From Polaribacter reichenbachii (GTDB taxonomy: Bacteria > Bacteroidota > Bacteroidia > Flavobacteriales > Flavobacteriaceae): 64,000 nucleotides of DNA. The stretch lies in contig NZ_CP019419.1 of assembly GCF_001975665.1 (NCBI RefSeq), positions 186,001 through 250,000 of the forward strand, given 5' to 3'. Below the pieces are notes generated by a model. That model was given only the letters and a program-made list of their open reading frames with translations, was not told the origin of the DNA and searched no databases. The position numbers and the translations under genes were made by a program. Positions 42,587-53,117 of the stretch are shown piece after piece (the stretch's first letter is position 1; each line of letters starts with the position of its first letter).

Positions 42587-43678
42587 ATGAAAACAGTAAA
42601 ATTCTCGAGAGTAGATAAAGCAAAGTTTTTTAGAACTTTAAATAAAAGAGTAAACACATATTTTAAAGAAAATAATATTAAAAAAACAGGAAACTGGAAA
42701 TTGTATACCAAGGCAATTTTAATGTTTTCATTGTTTTTAGTGCCATTTATTTTAGTTTTAACTGTTAATATGCCACAATGGGTAATGGCTATTTTAATGG
42801 TAATTACTGGTATAGGAATGGCTGGTGTTGGTATGAATGTTATGCATGATGCGAACCACGAATCTTTTTCTAAAAGAAAATGGGTTAATAAATTAATGGG
42901 AAGCAGCATTTACATTTTGGCTGGTAATGTGTATAACTGGAAAGTGCAACACAATGTTTTACACCATACTTTTACAAATGTAGAAGGTCATGATGAAGAT
43001 ATTGATGCAGGTAGAGTTATTCGTTTTTCTTTACATTCTAAATGGTTAAAAATTCATAAAATTCAAAAGTATTATTCTATTTTTCTTTACGGATTATTAA
43101 CAATAAACTGGGCAATTACAACAGATATTAAACAAATGCGTAGTTATTTAAAACGTAAATTATCTTATGGTAAATTCCCAAACCCAAAAACTGAATGGAC
43201 TAAATTAGTAATTTCTAAATTGGCTTATTATTCACTTTGGATTGTTTTACCAATCTTAGTTTTAGATGTTGCATGGTGGAAAGTTTTAATAGGATTTTTT
43301 GTAATGCATTATACAGCTGGTATGATTTTAAGCTTAGTATTTCAATTGGCACACATTGTACCCAATACAGAAATGCCTTTACCAGACAAAAATGGAAATT
43401 TAGAACATACTTGGGCAGTCCATCAACTTTACACCACAAGTAACTTTGCACCAAGCAATTGGCTTGTAAACTTTTATACAGGAGGTTTAAATCATCAAGT
43501 TGAACATCATATTTTTCCACACATTTCTCATGTACATTATAGCAAATTAGCTAAAATTGTAAAAGAAACAGCAGATGAATTTAACTTGCCTTATAATGAG
43601 TATAAAACAATGAGAAAAGCTATTATAGAGCATTTTAAACATTTAGGTGTTTTAGGGCAAAACCCTGAATTAGCATAA
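42587..43678 (+). CDS. Fatty acid (acyl-lipid) desaturase
   Basis: A 363-residue membrane di-iron enzyme. Three histidine boxes are visible: H87-D-A-N-H91, H122-N-V-L-H126-H127 and, near residue 305, NHQVEHH. About four membrane helices (about 42-85, 190-245). HxxxH, HxxHH and QxxHH with the last Gln match front-end or acyl-lipid desaturases. It introduces a double bond into acyl chains, using ferredoxin-like electrons, likely for cold adaptation. The substrate position is not decidable here. Confidence 0.92.
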   Translation: MKTVKFSRVDKAKFFRTLNKRVNTYFKENNIKKTGNWKLYTKAILMFSLFLVPFILVLTVNMPQWVMAILMVITGIGMAGVGMNVMHDANHESFSKRKWVNKLMGSSIYILAGNVYNWKVQHNVLHHTFTNVEGHDEDIDAGRVIRFSLHSKWLKIHKIQKYYSIFLYGLLTINWAITTDIKQMRSYLKRKLSYGKFPNPKTEWTKLVISKLAYYSLWIVLPILVLDVAWWKVLIGFFVMHYTAGMILSLVFQLAHIVPNTEMPLPDKNGNLEHTWAVHQLYTTSNFAPSNWLVNFYTGGLNHQVEHHIFPHISHVHYSKLAKIVKETADEFNLPYNEYKTMRKAIIEHFKHLGVLGQNPELA

Positions 43679-43706
43679 ACAAAATTTCAACAACTTACTT
43701 AACAAA

Positions 43707-44894
43707 ATGACACATCCATTATCGGACAGAATTAACAGCTTGCCATCTTCTCAAACATTGGCAATGGCTGCTAAAGCTAGAGAGCTTAGAGCAGAAGGAA
43801 AAGATATTATCGGTTTAAGTTTAGGAGAACCTGACTTTAATACACCAGATTTTATTAAAGATGCTGCTATAGAAGCTATTAATGAAAACTATAATTCTTA
43901 TACACCTGTAGATGGTTATGGAGAATTAAAAGAAGCGATTTGCACAAAATTTAAACGTGATAATGATTTAGATTATAAACCAAGTCAAATTGTGGTTTCT
44001 ACTGGTGCAAAACAATCTATTGCAAATATTGCACAAGTGTTATTAAACCCTGGTGATGAAGTTTTATTACCTGCACCTTATTGGGTAAGTTATTCTGCAA
44101 TTGCTACTTTATGTGAGGCAAAATACATCGAAATTCCTTCTTCTATAGAAACGGATTTTAAAATTACTCCAGAGCAATTAGAGGCTGCAATTACACCAAA
44201 AACAAAAATGATTTTCTTTAACTCTCCAAACAATCCTAGTGGAACTATTTATAGTGAGGCTGAGTATAGAGCCTTAGCTGCAGTTTTAGAAAAACATCCG
44301 CAGATATATATTTTATCTGATGAAATTTACGAACACATAAACTATGATACAAAACCATTTAGTTTTGCTGCCATAGAAAGTATGTACGATAGAACTATTA
44401 CTGTAAACGGTTTAGCAAAAGCTTTTGCAATGACTGGTTGGAGAATTGGTTATATAGGTGCCCCAGAATGGATTGCTAAAGCTTGTACTAAAATGCAAGG
44501 ACAAATTACATCTGGTACAAACTGTATTGCACAAAGAGCTGCCATTACTGCTGTTTTAGCACCAGTTTCTAAAATTCAATATATGGTAGATGAGTTTAAA
44601 ACTCGTAGAGATATTATTATTGGATTACTAAGAGAAATAGACGGATTTAAAGTAAATGTACCTGAAGGTGCTTTTTATGTTTTTCCTGATGTTTCTGCAT
44701 TTTTTGGTAAAACAATTGATGGTGTAAAAATTGAAACTGCTAGCGATTTTTCTTTATTTATTTTAGAAAAAGCAAATGTAGCTACAGTAACTGGTGATGC
44801 TTTTGGTGCACCTGATTGTATTAGAATTTCTTATGCAGCTTCTGAACTGCAAATTAGAGAAGCTATAAAAAGAATTAAAGAAGCTTTAAGCTAG
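43707..44894 (+). CDS. Pyridoxal-phosphate aminotransferase, aspartate type
   Basis: A 395-residue fold-type I aminotransferase. Visible motifs: GLSLGEPDFNTPDFI, VSTGAKQSI, PYWVSY, SPNNPSGTIY, LSDEIYEHI, and NGLAKAFAMTGWRIGY with the PLP lysine, plus the C-terminal arginine in CIRISYA. It catalyses transamination, probably aspartate/2-oxoglutarate. It lies 28 nt after the desaturase and may share its transcript. Confidence 0.92.
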   Translation: MTHPLSDRINSLPSSQTLAMAAKARELRAEGKDIIGLSLGEPDFNTPDFIKDAAIEAINENYNSYTPVDGYGELKEAICTKFKRDNDLDYKPSQIVVSTGAKQSIANIAQVLLNPGDEVLLPAPYWVSYSAIATLCEAKYIEIPSSIETDFKITPEQLEAAITPKTKMIFFNSPNNPSGTIYSEAEYRALAAVLEKHPQIYILSDEIYEHINYDTKPFSFAAIESMYDRTITVNGLAKAFAMTGWRIGYIGAPEWIAKACTKMQGQITSGTNCIAQRAAITAVLAPVSKIQYMVDEFKTRRDIIIGLLREIDGFKVNVPEGAFYVFPDVSAFFGKTIDGVKIETASDFSLFILEKANVATVTGDAFGAPDCIRISYAASELQIREAIKRIKEALS

Positions 44895-44930
44895 TTTTAG
44901 TTCTTAAAATAGTTTTTATATATAAACATA

Positions 44931-44957
44931 AAATCCATCTAAAAAAGATGGATTTTT
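44931..44957 (+). terminator. Terminator after the aminotransferase
   Basis: A 10-bp stem, AAATCCATCT (44931-44940) with AGATGGATTT (44946-44955), and a T run. Confidence 0.9.
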
Positions 44958-44981
44958 GTTTTACACTAGTTTTTTAGATGG

Positions 44982-45194
44982 TTATGAGATGATCATAATT
45001 ATAGATCCAAAAAATAAGGCAACTCTTAAAATAGTACCTGTTTGACTTTGCACATGATCTTGATGAGTTTCTATCATAGATTTCATATTAGATAATGTTG
45101 CTCTTTTAGATTCTGAAATACTTTGCTTAATTTCTCTTTTATAAGCTGATGTTAAAATTCCTCTTTCTACTGTGTTTGTGTATACTGATTTCAT
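44982..45194 (-). CDS. Small membrane-anchored protein, unknown function
   Basis: A 70-residue protein that I do not recognise. Residues 1-50 are polar and helical (ERGILTSAYKREIKQSISESKRATL), and the last 20 (ILRVALFFGSIIMIIS) form one membrane helix at the C-terminus. It lies alone between terminators. It could be a small stress or membrane-associated protein. Good coding shape, but support is limited to the open frame and the helix. Confidence 0.55.
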   Translation of the reverse strand: MKSVYTNTVERGILTSAYKREIKQSISESKRATLSNMKSMIETHQDHVQSQTGTILRVALFFGSIIMIIS

Positions 45195-45410
45195 AAGGTT
45201 TGGTTAAATTGATTACATACTTAAGACGAGATATATTTTATTTTGTTACAAGTTAAACATCGAGTAATCAGCCCTACAATTCCACTTTTGTAGCAATGAC
45301 GGTTTACGACAATGAGAAAAAAAATTAAAAAAAAATTAAAAAACCATCAAAAACATCAACTTTAAAGTATTGAAAAAACGGTATAATTTGTTCTTATACC
45401 AATTTACAAA

Positions 45411-45439
45411 AAAAGCCACATCAAAAAGATGTGGCTTTT
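45411..45439 (-). terminator. Terminator of the dcw cluster
   Basis: A 12-bp stem, AAAAGCCACATC (45411-45422) with GATGTGGCTTTT (45428-45439), 5-nt loop, T tract on the minus strand. It follows the ftsZ stop by 24 nt. A 7-bp hairpin (GGTATAA/TTATACC, 45380-45400) lies beyond. Confidence 0.9.
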
Positions 45440-45462
45440 ATAAATTAATTTAAATTTAATAT

Positions 45463-47352
45463 TTAGTCTACATTATCATGTAAAAAAGAGTTATTTGATT
45501 TAAAATCAATACCTTCATTATCTTTTTTTAATGCAGTTTTAGTTTTACTAGTTGTCACATTTCTGTCTAAATCTACGCCTTGTCTTTTATAAGCTGGCTG
45601 ACGTTCTATTTCATCTATGTTTTTATTTAAGCTTTCTTTAAAATCGTAATTGAATTTTTTCATATTCTTACGTCTTTCCTCTGCTCTTTTTTGCAACTCG
45701 CTTATGGTTAAATCCATAGGAGAAACTTCTTCACTTAAAGTATCTATGTGATTAACTTCATTAGGAGTAGCAGTTTTTAATTCGAACTTAATTTCTTCTT
45801 CTGCAACTTTTCTTTCTTCAGTAATTCTAGAACTTTTACCAATAGTTGGTGCTGCATCAAAATCTTCTAAAACATAACGTGTTTCTTTTTTTGCTACAAT
45901 TTCTGTTGCATCAAACACTTCAATATCATTAACATTTACTTGCTTTTCATCGTTTGTAATGCTAAATTTAATTTCTTCATCTTTTGTTACTTCTGTGTAA
46001 GAATTTAAAGGTAAGTCAAATAACAAATCAGTTTGTATCTGTTTTGGCTCTTCTACTATTTTTTCTTCTTTAACTACATCAGTTATTATAAAATCTTCTT
46101 CTGCGACAGGATTCGAAGAAATTTCTTCGAATTCTACAGGCATACTTGCAATAATAGGATTTGTTTTAACTAAATCCATCTTAGGTTTTGTCTCTACTGC
46201 TTCCTCTACTAAAGTGTGTACAATTTTTTCTTCTACTTTATTGGTAGCTAAAGGTGCATCAATAATAGGTTGTCTTGTAATTGTTTTTTCAGCAAAATTA
46301 TAAGTTGCTTTTTGCTCATCTTCTAAAGTATGAATTACTTTTTTTACTTCTGTGTTTGTAATTGTACTTTGTTGATCTGCAGCAAAACCTGTAGCTACAA
46401 TAGTTACAGAAATAGCATCACCTAATTCTTCATCTTCACCAACACCCATAATAATGTTAGCATCATAACCTGCTTCATCTTGAATATAATCATTAATCTC
46501 TCCAATTTCATCTAAGGTAACCTCATTTGTACCAGAAACAATTAACAATAATACATTTTTAGCTCCTGTAATTTTATTATCATTTAATAAAGGAGAATCT
46601 AAAGCTTTAACAATTGCACTTTTTGCTCTTGTTTCACCTTCTTCTTTTGCAGAACCCATAATTGCTGTACCACTGTTAGATAAAACAGTTTTAGCATCAT
46701 GTAAATCTATATTTTGTTTGTAGTGATGTGTAATAACTTCTGCAATACCTTTAGATGCAGTAGACAAAACCTCATCAGCTTTAGAAAAACCAGCTTTAAA
46801 ACCTAGGTTTCCATAAACTTCTCTTAGTTTATTATTATTGATAACAATTAAAGAATCTACATTTTGGCGCAGTTGATCAATTCCTAATTGTGCTTGTTTT
46901 GTACGTCTTTTACCTTCGAAAGCAAATGGCATTGTTACGATACCAACCGTTAAAATGTCCATATCTTTTGCAATCTTAGCAATAATTGGTGCAGCTCCTG
47001 TACCTGTACCACCACCCATACCAGCTGTAATAAATACCATTTTTGTCTGGGTATTTAACATTTGCTGTACTTCTTGTAAACTTTCTTTTGCGGCTTGTGC
47101 ACCAATTTCTGGATTTGCACCTGCACCCAAACCAGAAGTAAGGTTTGCACCTAATTGAATTTTATTAGGTATAGGGCTGTTTTCTAGAGCTTGTGCATCT
47201 GTATTACAGATTACAAAATCTACTCCGTTAATGTGTTGCTTAAACATGTGGTTTACAGCATTGCTACCACCACCACCAACACCAATTACTTTAATGGTAT
47301 TAGATTGTGTTTTTGGCATATCAAATAAAATGTTATCAAATTCTGCGCTCAT
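45463..47352 (-). CDS. ftsZ: Cell division GTPase FtsZ with a long C-terminal region
   Basis: A 629-residue tubulin-like protein. The GTPase domain (about 15-320) has GGGGSNAV at 26-33 and the signature GGGTGTG at 113-119. The rest (about 320-629) is acidic, low-complexity linker, then a basic part (KRAEERRKNMKKFNYDF) and a conserved-looking end, NNSFLHDNVD. The usual bacterial C-terminal peptide is not visible; binding partners such as FtsA must use this end. It polymerises into the Z-ring. It is the last gene of the cluster. Confidence 0.96.
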   Translation of the reverse strand: MSAEFDNILFDMPKTQSNTIKVIGVGGGGSNAVNHMFKQHINGVDFVICNTDAQALENSPIPNKIQLGANLTSGLGAGANPEIGAQAAKESLQEVQQMLNTQTKMVFITAGMGGGTGTGAAPIIAKIAKDMDILTVGIVTMPFAFEGKRRTKQAQLGIDQLRQNVDSLIVINNNKLREVYGNLGFKAGFSKADEVLSTASKGIAEVITHHYKQNIDLHDAKTVLSNSGTAIMGSAKEEGETRAKSAIVKALDSPLLNDNKITGAKNVLLLIVSGTNEVTLDEIGEINDYIQDEAGYDANIIMGVGEDEELGDAISVTIVATGFAADQQSTITNTEVKKVIHTLEDEQKATYNFAEKTITRQPIIDAPLATNKVEEKIVHTLVEEAVETKPKMDLVKTNPIIASMPVEFEEISSNPVAEEDFIITDVVKEEKIVEEPKQIQTDLLFDLPLNSYTEVTKDEEIKFSITNDEKQVNVNDIEVFDATEIVAKKETRYVLEDFDAAPTIGKSSRITEERKVAEEEIKFELKTATPNEVNHIDTLSEEVSPMDLTISELQKRAEERRKNMKKFNYDFKESLNKNIDEIERQPAYKRQGVDLDRNVTTSKTKTALKKDNEGIDFKSNNSFLHDNVD

Positions 47353-47418
47353 AATAACGTTTATCTTTTTTAAATTTATATTGTTCTTTGTTACTTATTG
47401 TATTATTCTTTACTGATG

Positions 47419-48744
47419 TTACTCAGCATTATCTAAAAAATCTTTTAATCCTTCTGTAAATTTTTCGAAAAAAGATTTCTTTTTTGGCTTTGCCTTAATT
47501 TCTACTTTTGGGGCTATTTCTTCTTCTGTTTCTTCTTCAATTTGTTCATTTACAATTTCTTCTACAACCTCTTCAATTTTTATTTCTTTTTCTAAACCTT
47601 CCATTAATAAACCAACTGCTGTTGCATAAGAAGGGCTTGACAAAGCTTCATCTGAATCGCCTGCTAAATGTTCGTTAGGAAAACCAATTCTAGCATCCAT
47701 ACCAGTAATATATTCTACTAACTGACGTAAATGTTTTAATTGAGAGCCACCACCTGTTAACACAATACCAGCAATTAGTTTCCCTTTTGCTGTTTCATGT
47801 CCGTAATTTTTTATTTCTAAATATACATGTTCAATAATTTCTTGGACTCTTGCATGTATAATTTTTGATAAATTTTTAAGCGTAATTTCTTTTGGTTCTC
47901 TACCTCTTAAACCTGGTATAGAAACAATTTCTGTTTCTTTATTTTCTCCTGGCCAAGCAGAACCAAACTTAATTTTTAATAACTCGGCTTGTTTTTCTAT
48001 AATTGAACAACCTTCTTTAATATCATCTGTAATAACATTACCTCCAAAAGGAATTACAGCTGTGTGTCTAATAATTCCGTCTTTAAAAATGGCTAAATCT
48101 GTTGTACCACCACCTATATCTATTAAAGCAACACCTGCTTCTTTTTCTTCTTGACTTAAAACTGCTTGTGCAGATGCTAACGGCTCTAAAGTAATTTCAC
48201 TTAAATCTAAACCTGCACTTTTTACACAACGCCCAATATTTCTGATAGATGAAACTTGCCCAACCACTACATGAAAATTAGCTTCTAAACGACCACCATA
48301 CATACCAATTGGCTCTTTAATATCCGCTTGAGAATCTACCTTAAATTCTTGTGGTAACACATGAATAATTTCTTCTCCTGGCAACATTACTAATTTATGT
48401 ACTTGGTTTACCAAATCATCTATATCTACATCTTCTATTACTTCGTCTGCGTTATTTCTTGTAATATAATCGCTATGATGTAAACTTCTAATATGCTGGC
48501 CAGCAATACCCACAACAACATTTTCAATTTTTACACCAGACACACTTTCTGCTTCATCTACTGCTTGTTGTATAGATTGTATGGTTTGTGTAATATTACT
48601 AACCACACCACGTTTAACGCCTAAACTTTTTGCCTTACCTATACCAACAACCTCAATTTTTCCATATTCGTTTTTACGACCAATCATGGCAACTATTTTG
48701 GTTGTACCAATATCTAAACCAACAGCTATTTTATTATCTTCCAT
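47419..48744 (-). CDS. ftsA: Cell division protein FtsA
   Basis: A 441-residue actin-like protein: VGLDIGTTKIVAMI near the start, ALIDIGGGTTDLAIF in the phosphate loop, IVLTGGGSQLKHL. A glutamate-rich linker (about 385-415) precedes a basic amphipathic tail (PKKKSFFEKFTEGLKDFLDNAE) that should bind the membrane. It tethers FtsZ to the inner membrane. It is 6 nt after ftsQ. Confidence 0.96.
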   Translation of the reverse strand: MEDNKIAVGLDIGTTKIVAMIGRKNEYGKIEVVGIGKAKSLGVKRGVVSNITQTIQSIQQAVDEAESVSGVKIENVVVGIAGQHIRSLHHSDYITRNNADEVIEDVDIDDLVNQVHKLVMLPGEEIIHVLPQEFKVDSQADIKEPIGMYGGRLEANFHVVVGQVSSIRNIGRCVKSAGLDLSEITLEPLASAQAVLSQEEKEAGVALIDIGGGTTDLAIFKDGIIRHTAVIPFGGNVITDDIKEGCSIIEKQAELLKIKFGSAWPGENKETEIVSIPGLRGREPKEITLKNLSKIIHARVQEIIEHVYLEIKNYGHETAKGKLIAGIVLTGGGSQLKHLRQLVEYITGMDARIGFPNEHLAGDSDEALSSPSYATAVGLLMEGLEKEIKIEEVVEEIVNEQIEEETEEEIAPKVEIKAKPKKKSFFEKFTEGLKDFLDNAE

Positions 48745-48750
48745 TTTAGT

Positions 48751-49476
48751 TTATTTAGTGCACACAACTTGGTTGTGATATTTTACATTTATTGTTTTAT
48801 AATTTTGAATGGTTTTATCCAAAAATGTTTTATTATAAAACGCTTTTAATTTTTTAAATTTTACATCAACCTCTTCTAATTTTCCGAAATCGATTTTATA
48901 ATTACCACTTCTTACAGAAAATTTATAATCAGAAGCGTCAGATTTCTGAATTCCAACTACTTCTTTTTGCAAAAAATCATCCTCTAGAATTTTAGATATT
49001 AAAGGTAATATTTCTTTAATTTCTTCATCCTTTTCTACACCAGAAACCAAGATAACTCTTGCTGAATAATTCTCTGACAAAGGCACCTTTAACCCTTGTC
49101 TATCAACATAATAAGAACTACCATCAGCAATAATTCTTGCTACAGGAGTTCTTTGTTTTATGATAGATTTTAGTGTACCTTTTATGGTTAAAAATACAGA
49201 TGCCTTTTCTACATAAGGGTTCTTAGCTACCTGTTTTTCTAAACCATATAAATTTATCACAGATTTTGCTTGGTTTATCACACTCGAATCATTTTGTATT
49301 AACAATTTATTAACCATTGCATGTGTTAAGAAATTATTGTCTCCATCTTCAAATTCTATGACAATTTCTGACACTTTTTTCTGTTGATTTCTTACCGACG
49401 AAAAACTATACAAAAACCCTAAACTTGCTATTATAACAAGAAATACTACGTATTTTAAAACCTTTTTAAACTTCAT
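48751..49476 (-). CDS. ftsQ: Cell division protein FtsQ
   Basis: A 241-residue bitopic protein: a short cytoplasmic end, one membrane helix (about 8-27) and a periplasmic POTRA-like part (about 35-105) followed by a beta domain. Sequence is weakly conserved; the call rests on topology and the position between murC and ftsA. It overlaps murC by 11 nt. Confidence 0.85.
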   Translation of the reverse strand: MKFKKVLKYVVFLVIIASLGFLYSFSSVRNQQKKVSEIVIEFEDGDNNFLTHAMVNKLLIQNDSSVINQAKSVINLYGLEKQVAKNPYVEKASVFLTIKGTLKSIIKQRTPVARIIADGSSYYVDRQGLKVPLSENYSARVILVSGVEKDEEIKEILPLISKILEDDFLQKEVVGIQKSDASDYKFSVRSGNYKIDFGKLEEVDVKFKKLKAFYNKTFLDKTIQNYKTINVKYHNQVVCTK

Positions 49477-50818
49477 TTTCTTGGGGTTTTAAAAATTGAT
49501 CTCTTACTTCATTTATCATTACTCCAATATCTCCTGCACCTAACATAACTACTATTTTTGATGCTGAATTCTTAATATCTTTAACTAATTTCGTTCTATT
49601 TGTTAACTTTTTGTTGCTATTCTCAATCTTATTTAATAACCATTCAGAATTTACTCCTTTTATTGGTTCTTCTCTAGCAGGATAAATGTCTAATAACAAG
49701 ATTTCATCAAACTTTGATAAAGCATTTGCAAAATCATTAATAAAATCTTTTGTTCTTGAAAATAAGTGTGGCTGAAAAACAACCAACACTTTTTCATTTG
49801 GATACATTTCTCTTACAGCACTTTTAACCGCATTAATTTCTGTTGGATGATGTGCATAATCATCAATTAAAACAAAATCATTCGTTTTAATTTTATAAGA
49901 AAACCTACGTTTAACGCCTTTAAATGTTGCTAAACTTTTTTTGATATTCTCTAAAGAAACGCCATACACATCTGCCATAGCTAAAGCTGCTAATGCATTC
50001 ATAACATTATGATTACCAGGCAAAAGAAACTCAATATTATTTATTTTTTCTGATGGAGTCTGTACATCAAAAATATATTTTCCTCTTTCAATTCTTAAGT
50101 TAAACGCCTTATAATCTGCATCTTCATTTATTGCATACGTTAATCCTTCAATTGGCAAACCTTTGGCAACAATTAAAGTATCTGATACTTTTTGAGAGAA
50201 AGCAAAAAATGATTCTTGCAATGCTTCTGGCACTCCATAAATATCTAAATGATCTGCATCCATAGAAGTTATACAAGCAATATTCGGACTTAATTGCAAG
50301 AAAGATCGATCGAATTCATCTGCTTCTACCACAGAAATTTTATCTTCTCCTAAAATTAAGTTAGAATTGTAGTTTTCTGCAATTCCGCCTAAAAAAGAAG
50401 TCGCATTTACTTCTGCCATAATATGCCCTAAAATCGAAGAAGTTGTTGTTTTACCATGCGTACCTGCAACACCCAAACAAAAAGTAGATTTTGTTATTTC
50501 TCCTAAAATTTCTGATCTTTTTAAAACCTTAAAATCATTCTCTAAAAAATAATTTAATTGCTTATGATTTTTAGAAATTGCAGGTGTATAAACCACCAAA
50601 GTTTTATCTTTATTTAAAAAAGATATCGGAATATTTTTAACAGCATCATTAAAATGAATTTCTACACTCAATTCCTCTAAATCTTTAGTGATTTGAGAAG
50701 GAGTTTTATCATAACCAGCCACAGCTTTTTTATTGGCAGCAAAATAACGTGCAATTGCACTCATACCTATACCTCCAATACCTATGAAAAAAACGTTATG
50801 TATATTTTTTAAATTCAC
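49466..50818 (-). CDS. murC: UDP-N-acetylmuramate--L-alanine ligase
   Basis: A 450-residue Mur ligase with [16 protein letters not shown] at the N-terminal domain, the ATP loop [13 protein letters not shown] near residue 117, and the later [10 protein letters not shown]. It adds L-Ala to UDP-MurNAc in the cytoplasm. It overlaps murG by 4 nt (ATGA). Confidence 0.97.
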   Translation of the reverse strand: MNLKNIHNVFFIGIGGIGMSAIARYFAANKKAVAGYDKTPSQITKDLEELSVEIHFNDAVKNIPISFLNKDKTLVVYTPAISKNHKQLNYFLENDFKVLKRSEILGEITKSTFCLGVAGTHGKTTTSSILGHIMAEVNATSFLGGIAENYNSNLILGEDKISVVEADEFDRSFLQLSPNIACITSMDADHLDIYGVPEALQESFFAFSQKVSDTLIVAKGLPIEGLTYAINEDADYKAFNLRIERGKYIFDVQTPSEKINNIEFLLPGNHNVMNALAALAMADVYGVSLENIKKSLATFKGVKRRFSYKIKTNDFVLIDDYAHHPTEINAVKSAVREMYPNEKVLVVFQPHLFSRTKDFINDFANALSKFDEILLLDIYPAREEPIKGVNSEWLLNKIENSNKKLTNRTKLVKDIKNSASKIVVMLGAGDIGVMINEVRDQFLKPQENEV

Positions 50819-51906
50819 TTATTTAATAACTTTTCTATTTCGTTTACAATATTTGTTGTTGCACTTGGCAAAGCCAATTCTTTAATGTTTTCTGATAAAT
50901 TTTCTTGTTTCCCTTTATCTTTTAATAAAGTTTCAAAAACTATCGGAAATGTGTCTATTTCTTTTTCTGGTAACAAAATTGCCCCATGATTATCTGCAAT
51001 TGCTTTGGCATTTTTTGTTTGATGATCTTCTGCCACATTTGGAGAAGGAATAAAAATTACAGGCTTACCTACAATACATAATTCAGAAACTGAACTTGCA
51101 CCAGATCTAGAAATTACAAAATCTGCAGCTGCATAAGCCAAATCCATTCTATTGATAAATTGATGTACTTGAATATGCTTTAAATCAGAGTATTTTTTAT
51201 AATCATCAATATAAAATTTACCACATTGCCAAATAACTTGAACTTCTTGTTTTTTAAAAAACTCTAAATTACTTTCTATTAACTGATTTATTTTTCTTGC
51301 TCCTAAACTTCCGCCTAAAACTAAAACTGTTTTCTTTGTTTTATCTAACTTAAAAAACTGTTTTGCCTCCTCTACTTTTGTATAAATATTTAATAAATCT
51401 TGACGAACAGGATTACCCGTTTTTACGATTTTATCCGAAGAAAAAAAACGCTCTAAATTATTATAAGCCACACAAATTTTATGAGCTCTTTTACTCAATA
51501 ATTTATTAGTTATCCCTGGAAAAGAATTTTGTTCTTGTATTAATGTTGGCACTCCATTTCTACTTGCCATTATTAATGTTGGCCCACTTGCAAAACCTCC
51601 TGTACCAATAGCAATATCTGGCTGAAACTGTCTTATTATACTTGATGCTTTAATTAAACTACTGATGAATTTAATTGGAAACATTAAGTTACTGAATGTT
51701 ATTTTTCTTTGAATACCAGAAATCCATAAGCCTTTAATTTTGTAACCTGCTTGTGGCACTTTTTCCATTTCCATTTTATCTTTTGCCCCAACAAACAAAA
51801 AGTTTGCATCTGGATAACGCAATTTTATTTCGTTTGCAATTGCAATTGCAGGATAGATATGACCTCCTGTTCCCCCTCCAGAAATAAGTATGTTATATCG
51901 TCTCAT
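50815..51906 (-). CDS. murG: Undecaprenyldiphospho-muramoylpentapeptide beta-N-acetylglucosaminyltransferase
   Basis: A 363-residue GT-B enzyme: [17 protein letters not shown] near the start, [12 protein letters not shown] in the middle, [15 protein letters not shown] near the C-terminus. It adds GlcNAc to lipid I, making lipid II at the inner face of the membrane. It overlaps ftsW by 14 nt. Confidence 0.97.
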   Translation of the reverse strand: MRRYNILISGGGTGGHIYPAIAIANEIKLRYPDANFLFVGAKDKMEMEKVPQAGYKIKGLWISGIQRKITFSNLMFPIKFISSLIKASSIIRQFQPDIAIGTGGFASGPTLIMASRNGVPTLIQEQNSFPGITNKLLSKRAHKICVAYNNLERFFSSDKIVKTGNPVRQDLLNIYTKVEEAKQFFKLDKTKKTVLVLGGSLGARKINQLIESNLEFFKKQEVQVIWQCGKFYIDDYKKYSDLKHIQVHQFINRMDLAYAAADFVISRSGASSVSELCIVGKPVIFIPSPNVAEDHQTKNAKAIADNHGAILLPEKEIDTFPIVFETLLKDKGKQENLSENIKELALPSATTNIVNEIEKLLNK

Positions 51907-53080
51907 GCAAAATATCTAAAGGGTTATCATCTAAAATATCTTCTTCTGTTTCTTCTTTTGATGCACTTACACTTAAAATCATTCCAAGTGCAAAACAAGT
52001 CATCCAAATAGAAGTACCTCCACTACTAATTAATGGTAATGTTTGCCCAGTTACCGGAAACAAATTTGTAGCAACTGCCATATTTATCGTTGCCTGAAAA
52101 ATGATTGGGCAACCTACACCAACTACTAATAAAGTTCCGAAAATTGTAGTTGTTTTTCTAATAACCACAAAAATTCTAAACAACAATAGAAAGTATATAA
52201 ATATTACCATAAGCCCGCCAGCCAAACCATATTCTTCTATAATTATTGCAAAAATAAAATCTGATGATGATTGTGGTAAAAAATTTTTCTGCACACTTTT
52301 TCCTGGACCTCTACCAATTGGTCCACCTGTTGCTATTGCAATTTTCGCTTTTTCTACTTGATAAGCTTCTTTGCTTTCTTTATCAGAAAAATTGGCTATT
52401 CTATTTTGCCAAGTTTGCACTCTGTTTGGCATTGCATCTGGAAATGCTTTAGCTATTAATACAAAAAATGCTAGTGCAAAAATACCAGCTCCTAAAATGA
52501 TTCCTATATATTTTATTGGGTATCCACCTATAAAAACGACCATTAAAATCATTATAAAAATAATGGCTGTTGTAGAAAAATTTGCGGGTAAAATCAATAT
52601 TAAAACAAGAGCAACTGGTAACCAAAGCTGAAAAACACTTTCTTTAAATTTTATTTCTTTTTCTTTATTCTTTGCCAAATATCTTGCTACATAAACCATT
52701 AACACCAAACCTGCCAAAGTTGATGTTTGAAAACCAACACCAACAAACGGAATACGAATCCATCTACTTGCGTTTGCCCCTCCAATTGTGGTTCCTTGCA
52801 TTAAAGTAAAAATCAATAGAATAATAACTATTGGCAACATTAAAACAGATCCACCAGAAAAATATCTGTACGGAATTTTATGGACTCCATATATAATTGC
52901 AAAACCCATAATTAATAAAACCATATGTTTTATTAAATATCCAAAAGTAGAACCTGAACCCACAACATACACCAGATTTGTACTAGCACTATATACCGGC
53001 ATAAATGAGAAAACCGCCAAAATGGCAACAATTGCCCAAATGGTTTTATCTCCTTTTATATGTTGAAAAACGGTTTTCAT
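51893..53080 (-). CDS. ftsW: Peptidoglycan glycosyltransferase FtsW
   Basis: A 395-residue SEDS protein with about 10 helices. Motifs: [48 protein letters not shown] and a final [11 protein letters not shown]. It polymerises lipid II at the division site together with the FtsI-type transpeptidase in the same cluster. Confidence 0.96.
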   Translation of the reverse strand: MKTVFQHIKGDKTIWAIVAILAVFSFMPVYSASTNLVYVVGSGSTFGYLIKHMVLLIMGFAIIYGVHKIPYRYFSGGSVLMLPIVIILLIFTLMQGTTIGGANASRWIRIPFVGVGFQTSTLAGLVLMVYVARYLAKNKEKEIKFKESVFQLWLPVALVLILILPANFSTTAIIFIMILMVVFIGGYPIKYIGIILGAGIFALAFFVLIAKAFPDAMPNRVQTWQNRIANFSDKESKEAYQVEKAKIAIATGGPIGRGPGKSVQKNFLPQSSSDFIFAIIIEEYGLAGGLMVIFIYFLLLFRIFVVIRKTTTIFGTLLVVGVGCPIIFQATINMAVATNLFPVTGQTLPLISSGGTSIWMTCFALGMILSVSASKEETEEDILDDNPLDILHETI

Positions 53081-53117
53081 TCCTAATTTATCTCTTTTTA
53101 AAACAAAGATTTATTTA

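Noticed and set aside
45250..45310. Short hairpin (CTACAA 45274-45279 / TTGTAG 45288-45293) in the gap before ftsZ's terminator
   Set aside because: Short, with no promoter or conserved structure; possibly a repeat remnant but not supportable. The rest of the 268-bp gap shows no gene.
46955..47158. Plus-strand open frames inside ftsZ and other dcw genes
   Set aside because: They are shadows of strongly conserved genes on the minus strand with no start signals of their own.
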